Source of the DNA: Pseudomonadota bacterium
GTDB taxonomy: Bacteria; Pseudomonadota; Alphaproteobacteria; Sphingomonadales; Sphingomonadaceae
Assembly: GCA_023423775.1 (NCBI GenBank)
Contig: JAFAEZ010000149.1
Span: 1 to 11,045 of the forward strand
Direction of reading: 5' to 3'
Length of the DNA stretch: 11,045 bases
Part shown: piece by piece, positions 7,109-11,045 of the stretch
Layout of the letters: every line of letters begins with the position of its first letter
Position numbering within the stretch: the stretch's first letter is position 1
Notes under the pieces: model-generated
Database searches by the model: none
What the model saw: the letters and a program-made list of their open reading frames with translations, nothing else
What the model was told of the DNA's origin: nothing
Made by a program: the position numbers and the translations under genes

Positions 7109-7519
7109 ATGCTTCAGCTCATCTATATCAGCACCGCCCGGGGTGCGGTCGACGAGGCCCTGCTCGCCGCGATCCTCGATGCCTCGCGAGCCAACAATGT
7201 GACCGCCGGGGTGACCGGCCTGCTCGTCTCAGGCTTGCGCCGCTTCCTGCAGGCGCTGGAGGGGCCCGAACGGGCGGTGCTCGACACCTACGCCCGGATC
7301 CAGGCCGATCCGCGTCACTTCGCTTTGGTGTTGCTCTCGTGCCGGACGGTCGAGACGCGAAGCTTCGGCAACTGGTCGATGGCCTATGAAGGCGGCGCCG
7401 CCGTTCCCGACGATGCCGGTCTCGTCGACTCGGTCGGCCGGCTTGTCGAGGGGGTCGCCGACCCTAACATGCGCGCCCAGTTCACCGGCTTTGCCGAGCT
7501 TCACGCCCGCGCCGCCTAG
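7109..7519 (+). CDS. Short BLUF-domain blue-light sensor protein
   Basis: A 136-residue protein made of one BLUF (FAD-binding blue-light sensing) domain and a short helical tail. Residues needed for the flavin photocycle are present: Y6 in LIYIS, N29/N30 in SRANNVTAGVTGLLV, Q48 in RFLQALEG, and W89 and M91 in FGNWSMAY. Other family features are LLAAILDASR (18-27) and DPRHF (67-71). There is no attached EAL, GGDEF or DNA-binding domain, so it probably signals by protein-protein contact, like short PixD/BlrB-type BLUF proteins; the partner is not evident from neighbours. The start at 7109 follows a strong AGGAGG. The gene lies downstream of mutL on the same strand, but the 97-base gap suggests its own transcript. 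Function in this organism is unknown. Confidence 0.93.
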   Translation: MLQLIYISTARGAVDEALLAAILDASRANNVTAGVTGLLVSGLRRFLQALEGPERAVLDTYARIQADPRHFALVLLSCRTVETRSFGNWSMAYEGGAAVPDDAGLVDSVGRLVEGVADPNMRAQFTGFAELHARAA

Positions 7520-7551
7520 GCGCGCGGTCCCACGGCCGGGCGCGGCGGAGG

Positions 7552-7568
7552 ATCAGCCGCTCGCTGAT
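7552..7568. terminator. Candidate hairpin between convergent BLUF and ilvC genes
   Basis: The 56 bases between the two stop codons contain ATCAGC-CGCTC-GCTGAT, a perfect 6-bp stem with a 5-base loop. It sits where a shared bidirectional terminator is expected. Neither strand has a following T-run, so intrinsic termination would be weak; this is a guess from position and structure. Confidence 0.3.
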
Positions 7569-7575
7569 GCGAACA

Positions 7576-8562
7576 TCATCGGCCCGGCCCCAGCCGGCGA
7601 AGCGCTTCGCCGACCGCCTCGATCGGCTGGGCGGCGGCCTCGGCGCGGGAGCGCTTGAGGCGCGGATAGCCGGCCTCGGCGTCGGCGAGCAGTTCCTTGA
7701 CGAAGCTGCCGTTGCGGACCTCGCGCAGGATGCGCCGCATCTCGGTGCGGGTCTCGGCGGTGATGATGCGGCTGCCGCCCTTCAGCGCGCCGAACTCGGC
7801 GGTGTTGGAGATCGCCTCGCGCATGCCGGCGATGCCGCGCGCATAGATCAAATCGGCGATCAGCTTCACTTCGGTGAGGCATTCGAAATAGGCGATTTCG
7901 GGCGCGAAGCCGGCGTCGGTCAGGGTCTCGAAGCCGGCCTGGATCAGCTCGGGGATCGCGCCCCACAGCACCGCCTGCTCGTTGAACAGATCGGCCTCGC
8001 ATTCCTCCGCGAAGCTGGTTTCCAGCATGCCGATGCGGCCGCTGCCGAGCGCCGCCGCATAAGCGAGCGCGAGCGCGCGGGCACCGCCGGTGGCGTCCTG
8101 GTGGACCGCAAACAAGGCGATCAGGCCGCTGCCCTTCACATATTCCTCGCGCAAAGCGGTGCCCGGGCCCTTGGGGGCGACGAGGACGACGTCGAGATCG
8201 GCGCGCGGGCGGATCAGATTGAAATGGATGCTGAGGCCGTGGGCGAAGACCAGGGCCGCACCCGGGCGAAGGTGGGGCGCCAAGGCTTCATCGTAGAGCC
8301 GCGCCTGGTCTTCGTCGGGGAGCAGCAGAACCGCGACGTCGCACCACGCCGCCGCCGCCGCCGGGCTCATCACTTCGAAACCGTCGTCGCGGGCCTTGAC
8401 CGCGCTCGGCGCGCCGTCGCGCAGCGCGACCCGAAGCGCCCCGACGCCGCTGTCGCGCAGGTTGAGCGCCTGCGGCCGCCCCTGATTGCCATAGCCGAAC
8501 ACAGCCACCTTCCGGCCGGCGATGGCAGCCAGGTCGGCATCCTGGTCGAAATAAGCGCGCAT
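7576..8562 (-). CDS. ilvC: Ketol-acid reductoisomerase, divergent class I form
   Basis: Converts acetolactate or acetohydroxybutyrate to the dihydroxy acid in valine, leucine and isoleucine synthesis, using Mg2+ and NAD(P)H. The 328-residue protein has an N-terminal Rossmann domain with GYGNQG (23-28) and a C-terminal helical domain of short class I type. Catalytic and metal residues are present: H108 in AHGLSIHF, K131 in APKGPG, D191 and E195 in DLFNEQAVL, E227 and E231 in YFECLTEVKLI, S252 in ISNTAEFG. It departs from the usual sequence at GNQGRPQALNLRDSG (typically GSQGHAHALNLRDSG), at the cofactor loop LRDGAPS (typically LREGSKS) and at T230 (typically His). It overlaps the miaA stop by one base (TGATG) and has GGGGAGGA just upstream, so it is probably co-transcribed with miaA. 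It may be a paralogue rather than the main IlvC. Confidence 0.93.
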   Translation of the reverse strand: MRAYFDQDADLAAIAGRKVAVFGYGNQGRPQALNLRDSGVGALRVALRDGAPSAVKARDDGFEVMSPAAAAAWCDVAVLLLPDEDQARLYDEALAPHLRPGAALVFAHGLSIHFNLIRPRADLDVVLVAPKGPGTALREEYVKGSGLIALFAVHQDATGGARALALAYAAALGSGRIGMLETSFAEECEADLFNEQAVLWGAIPELIQAGFETLTDAGFAPEIAYFECLTEVKLIADLIYARGIAGMREAISNTAEFGALKGGSRIITAETRTEMRRILREVRNGSFVKELLADAEAGYPRLKRSRAEAAAQPIEAVGEALRRLGPGR

Positions 8563-9495
8563 CAATTCCTCCCCGCGGCGTCCAGGCGCGCTAGGCCATA
8601 CTCGGCGGCGTCGCAATCGAGCGCGTCGCGAAAGCGCGGCCAGTCGGCCGGCGGCTGGTGCGCGAACCAGGTATATTGGCGCTTGGCGTAGCGCCGCGTC
8701 GCGATCCGGCCCGCCGCCAGCGCTTCCTCGCGGCTCAGATCGCCGGCGAGAAAGGCCGCTATCTCGCGCACGCCGATCGCGCGCATCACCGGCAGAGCGG
8801 GATCGAGGCCCCGTTCGGCCAGGGCGCGCACCTCCTCCAGGCCCTCTTCGCCCATCATCGCTTCGAAGCGGCGGTCGCAGCGTTCGTAGAGCCAGTCGCG
8901 GGGCGGCAGCAGGATCAGGGGCAACAGCTGGATGCGACCCTCGATGCCGCCGACCTTTTCCTGCTGCCATTGTGCCAGCGGCCGACCGGTCGAACGGACG
9001 ACTTCGAGCGCGCGGGCGACGCGGGTCGTGTCGGTCGGCCGCAGCCGCGCCGCCGCGTCCGGATCCTCGACCGCCAAAGCGGCGTGCGATTCGGCAACGG
9101 GCAAGGCTCGGACCTGCGCGCGGATCTCGGGATCGATCGGCGGGACCGGCGCGATCCCTTCGAGCAGGGTGCGCAGATAGAGGCCGGTGCCGCCGACCAG
9201 GATCGGTAGCCGCCCGTCGCCATGCGCCGCGTCTATTGTCTCCCGGGCGTCGGCGGCCCAGTCGGCGGCCGAGCAGGGCAGGGCGCCGTCGCGCGTACCG
9301 TAGAGACGATGCGGCGCGCGCGCTTCTTCCTCAGCGCTCGGCCGCGCCGATACCAGCCGGAGGTCGCGATAGACCTGGGCGCTGTCGGCATTGATCACGG
9401 TGCCGCGCGTGCGCTCGGCGAGCGCCAGCGCCAGCGCGGACTTGCCGCTGGCCGTCGGCCCCGCAATAAGCGCGACCCTTGGTAAGGACGAAGAC

Positions 9496-9497
<2 letters not shown>
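8562..9497 (-). CDS. miaA: tRNA dimethylallyltransferase MiaA
   Basis: Transfers a dimethylallyl group to N6 of A37 in tRNAs that read codons beginning with U, the first step of (ms2)i6A formation. In the 311-residue form, the P-loop GPTASGKS is at 13-20, INADSAQVYRDL at 35-46, ARPSAEEEARAPHRLYG at 51-67, PILVGGTGLYLR at 98-109, and the C-terminal RAIGVREIAAFL (239-250) and RRYAKRQYTWF (268-278) are intact. Length is normal. The ATG at 9497-9495 shares CATG with the serB start on the other strand. An in-frame ATG six bases upstream (9503, MNMSSSL) is placed better behind AGGG (5-base spacing) and is equally possible; it would lengthen the overlap with serB to 8 bases. The stop overlaps the ilvC start. 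Its promoter must lie inside serB coding sequence. Confidence 0.97.
9442..9469 (+). promoter_or_regulatory. Candidate serB promoter inside miaA
   Basis: TTGCCG (9442-9447), 16 bases, CAATAA (9464-9469) is the only sigma-70-like pair I found upstream of serB. It would start transcription near 9476, about 20 bases before the ATG, and it lies entirely within the miaA coding region. Weak consensus, so tentative. Confidence 0.25.
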
Positions 9498-10374
<877 letters not shown>

Positions 10375-10382
10375 ACCCCGAT

Positions 10383-10703
10383 TTAGGCGGCGGGGCGGCT
10401 CATGTCGGCGGTGATCGCGGCGAGGGCGAACGCCACCGATCGCTCGCTTGTCTCGAAGCCCAAAGCGATCCCGTCCGGCGCGAACGCGCGGACTACGGCG
10501 GCGATCGTGCCGGCTTCAGGATGATGGAGCTCGACGGCGGCGCCGAGCGGCGGCCGCGCATTGGTCTCGAGAAAGGCGCCGACAGCGGAGATGTCGCGCA
10601 AGGCGGCCGGCGCCGGCGTGTCGGCGATCAGCACGCACATGCGGCGGCGACGCCAGCGCGACGCCATAGGCTGCGCATCGCTGAACTTCCGCTTTGCGCT
10701 CAT
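10383..10703 (-). CDS. Small PilZ-domain protein (probable c-di-GMP receptor)
   Basis: A 106-residue protein consisting essentially of one PilZ domain. The two c-di-GMP motifs are visible: an arginine cluster matching RxxxR (R16 to R20, in RWRRRRM) and DxSxxG as DISAVG (37-42). Typical beta-barrel text follows, with PPLGAAVELHHPEAG (51-65) and FAPDGIALGF (74-83). No enzymatic or output domain is attached, so it probably acts by binding a partner when c-di-GMP is bound; the target (motility, secretion or polysaccharide) cannot be read from the neighbours. A G-rich stretch about 8-14 bases upstream could be the ribosome binding site. It lies downstream of the SPOR-domain gene on the same strand, separated by 75 bases, so co-transcription is possible. 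Functional ligand binding is inferred from the motifs only. Confidence 0.85.
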   Translation of the reverse strand: MSAKRKFSDAQPMASRWRRRRMCVLIADTPAPAALRDISAVGAFLETNARPPLGAAVELHHPEAGTIAAVVRAFAPDGIALGFETSERSVAFALAAITADMSRPAA

Positions 10704-10778
10704 CCCGCGTTCCCCCCGAATCCCTGTGTTGGCCCGAAAATAGGGACCGTCGGGATTAGGAATGATTAAGCGGGAGGG
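10704..10778. other. Intergenic region between SPOR and PilZ genes
   Basis: This 75-base spacer is AT-richer than its surroundings (10736-10769). A 5-bp inverted pair CCCGA (10733-10737) / TCGGG (10750-10754) with a 12-base loop is too weak to call a terminator. No confident promoter was found, though the PilZ promoter, if separate, would be here. Confidence 0.35.
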
Positions 10779-11045
10779 TTAAGGCGCGACAGGGAAACAG
10801 GCCTGGCCGGCCGCCTTGGCGGATGCGCAGAGCTTGTCGGCCGCGGCGCGGCTGGCGAGCGGCCCGACCCGCAGACGGGTGAACTTCCCGGCCGCTTCGT
10901 AGCTCGGCTGCATGCCCGAAAGCGCGCCGATCTTCTTGCTCAGCGCCGCCCATTGGCCCTGCGCCGCGCTGGCGCTGCCATAGGCGCCGAGCTGGACGCG
11001 CCAGCCCCCGGCGATGACCGGAGCCGGCTTGGCGGAAGGTGCGGC
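10779..11045 (-). CDS. SPOR-domain protein, C-terminal part (5' part beyond window)
   Basis: Only the last 88 residues are in the window, read on the minus strand from the right edge to a TAA at 10781-10779. They form a SPOR domain: GGWRVQLGAYGS (visible residues 13-24), KFTRLRVGPLASRAAADKLC (54-73) and KAAGQACFPVAP at the end. SPOR domains bind glycan strands stripped of stem peptides, so the protein is probably periplasmic and active at the septum or in wall turnover. A Pro/Ala-containing linker (AAPSAKPAPV) precedes the domain, suggesting a longer protein with an N-terminal anchor, signal peptide or repeats. Two cysteines ten residues apart (C73, C83) might form a disulfide in the periplasm. 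The specific protein (for example FtsN-like or an RlpA-type lipoprotein) cannot be decided from this fragment. Confidence 0.88.
   Translation of the reverse strand, partial: AAPSAKPAPVIAGGWRVQLGAYGSASAAQGQWAALSKKIGALSGMQPSYEAAGKFTRLRVGPLASRAAADKLCASAKAAGQACFPVAP

Noticed and set aside
10733..10754. Inverted pair CCCGA / TCGGG as a terminator for the SPOR gene
   Set aside because: Only a 5-bp stem with a 12-base loop and no T-run on either strand.
10766..10782. TTAA-N9-TTAA resembling a CtrA binding site before the PilZ gene
   Set aside because: The CtrA consensus needs a 7-base spacer; here it is 9, and the second TTAA overlaps the stop codon of the SPOR gene.
10756..10953. A 65-codon minus-strand open frame at the right end (begins MGGAEQEDRR)
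   Set aside because: It is out of frame with the clear SPOR domain coding sequence in the same stretch and has no recognisable motif.

Overview
The window is high-GC (roughly two thirds G+C by eye), gene-dense chromosomal DNA. It looks like an alphaproteobacterium, most probably Sphingomonadales. The reasons are the layout mreB-mreC-mreD-mrdA-rodA divergent from mutL, a SerB beginning MFIATLIA next to miaA, short PilZ and SPOR proteins of the sphingomonad style, and a GC-rich palindromic repeat whose translation contains GEGLGWG. The genus is inferred from remembered similarity, not from a search. No rRNA, tRNA, CRISPR array, insertion sequence or prophage gene was seen.

Layout. (1) Positions 1-5029, minus strand: the rod-shape (elongasome) operon mreB > mreC > mreD > mrdA (PBP2) > rodA, with rodA cut by the left edge. 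The three junctions from mreC to rodA are all 4-base ATGA overlaps. (2) 5030-5202: a divergent control region. (3) 5203-7011, plus strand: mutL, with an in-frame palindromic repeat in its linker. (4) 7109-7519, plus strand: a stand-alone BLUF blue-light sensor. (5) 7576-9497, minus strand: miaA followed by a divergent ilvC (ketol-acid reductoisomerase), joined by TGATG. (6) 9496-10374, plus strand: serB, whose start codon lies in the same CATG as the miaA start. (7) 10383-10703, minus strand: a PilZ protein, convergent with serB across 8 bases. (8) 10779-11045, minus strand: the C-terminal part of a SPOR-domain protein, cut by the right edge.

How the genes work together. The mre/mrd/rod genes encode one machine: MreB filaments direct MreC, MreD, the RodA glycosyltransferase and the PBP2 transpeptidase to build the lateral wall. 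The SPOR protein probably binds peptidoglycan, but it lies in another part of the window. MutL (mismatch repair), MiaA (tRNA modification), SerB (serine synthesis) and IlvC (branched-chain amino acids) are housekeeping functions. BLUF and PilZ are accessory sensory or signalling proteins.

No gap between genes exceeds about 175 bases. I see no wholly new multi-gene system. The most unusual features are the coding palindrome and G-quadruplex motif inside mutL, the shared miaA/serB start, and the atypical IlvC.
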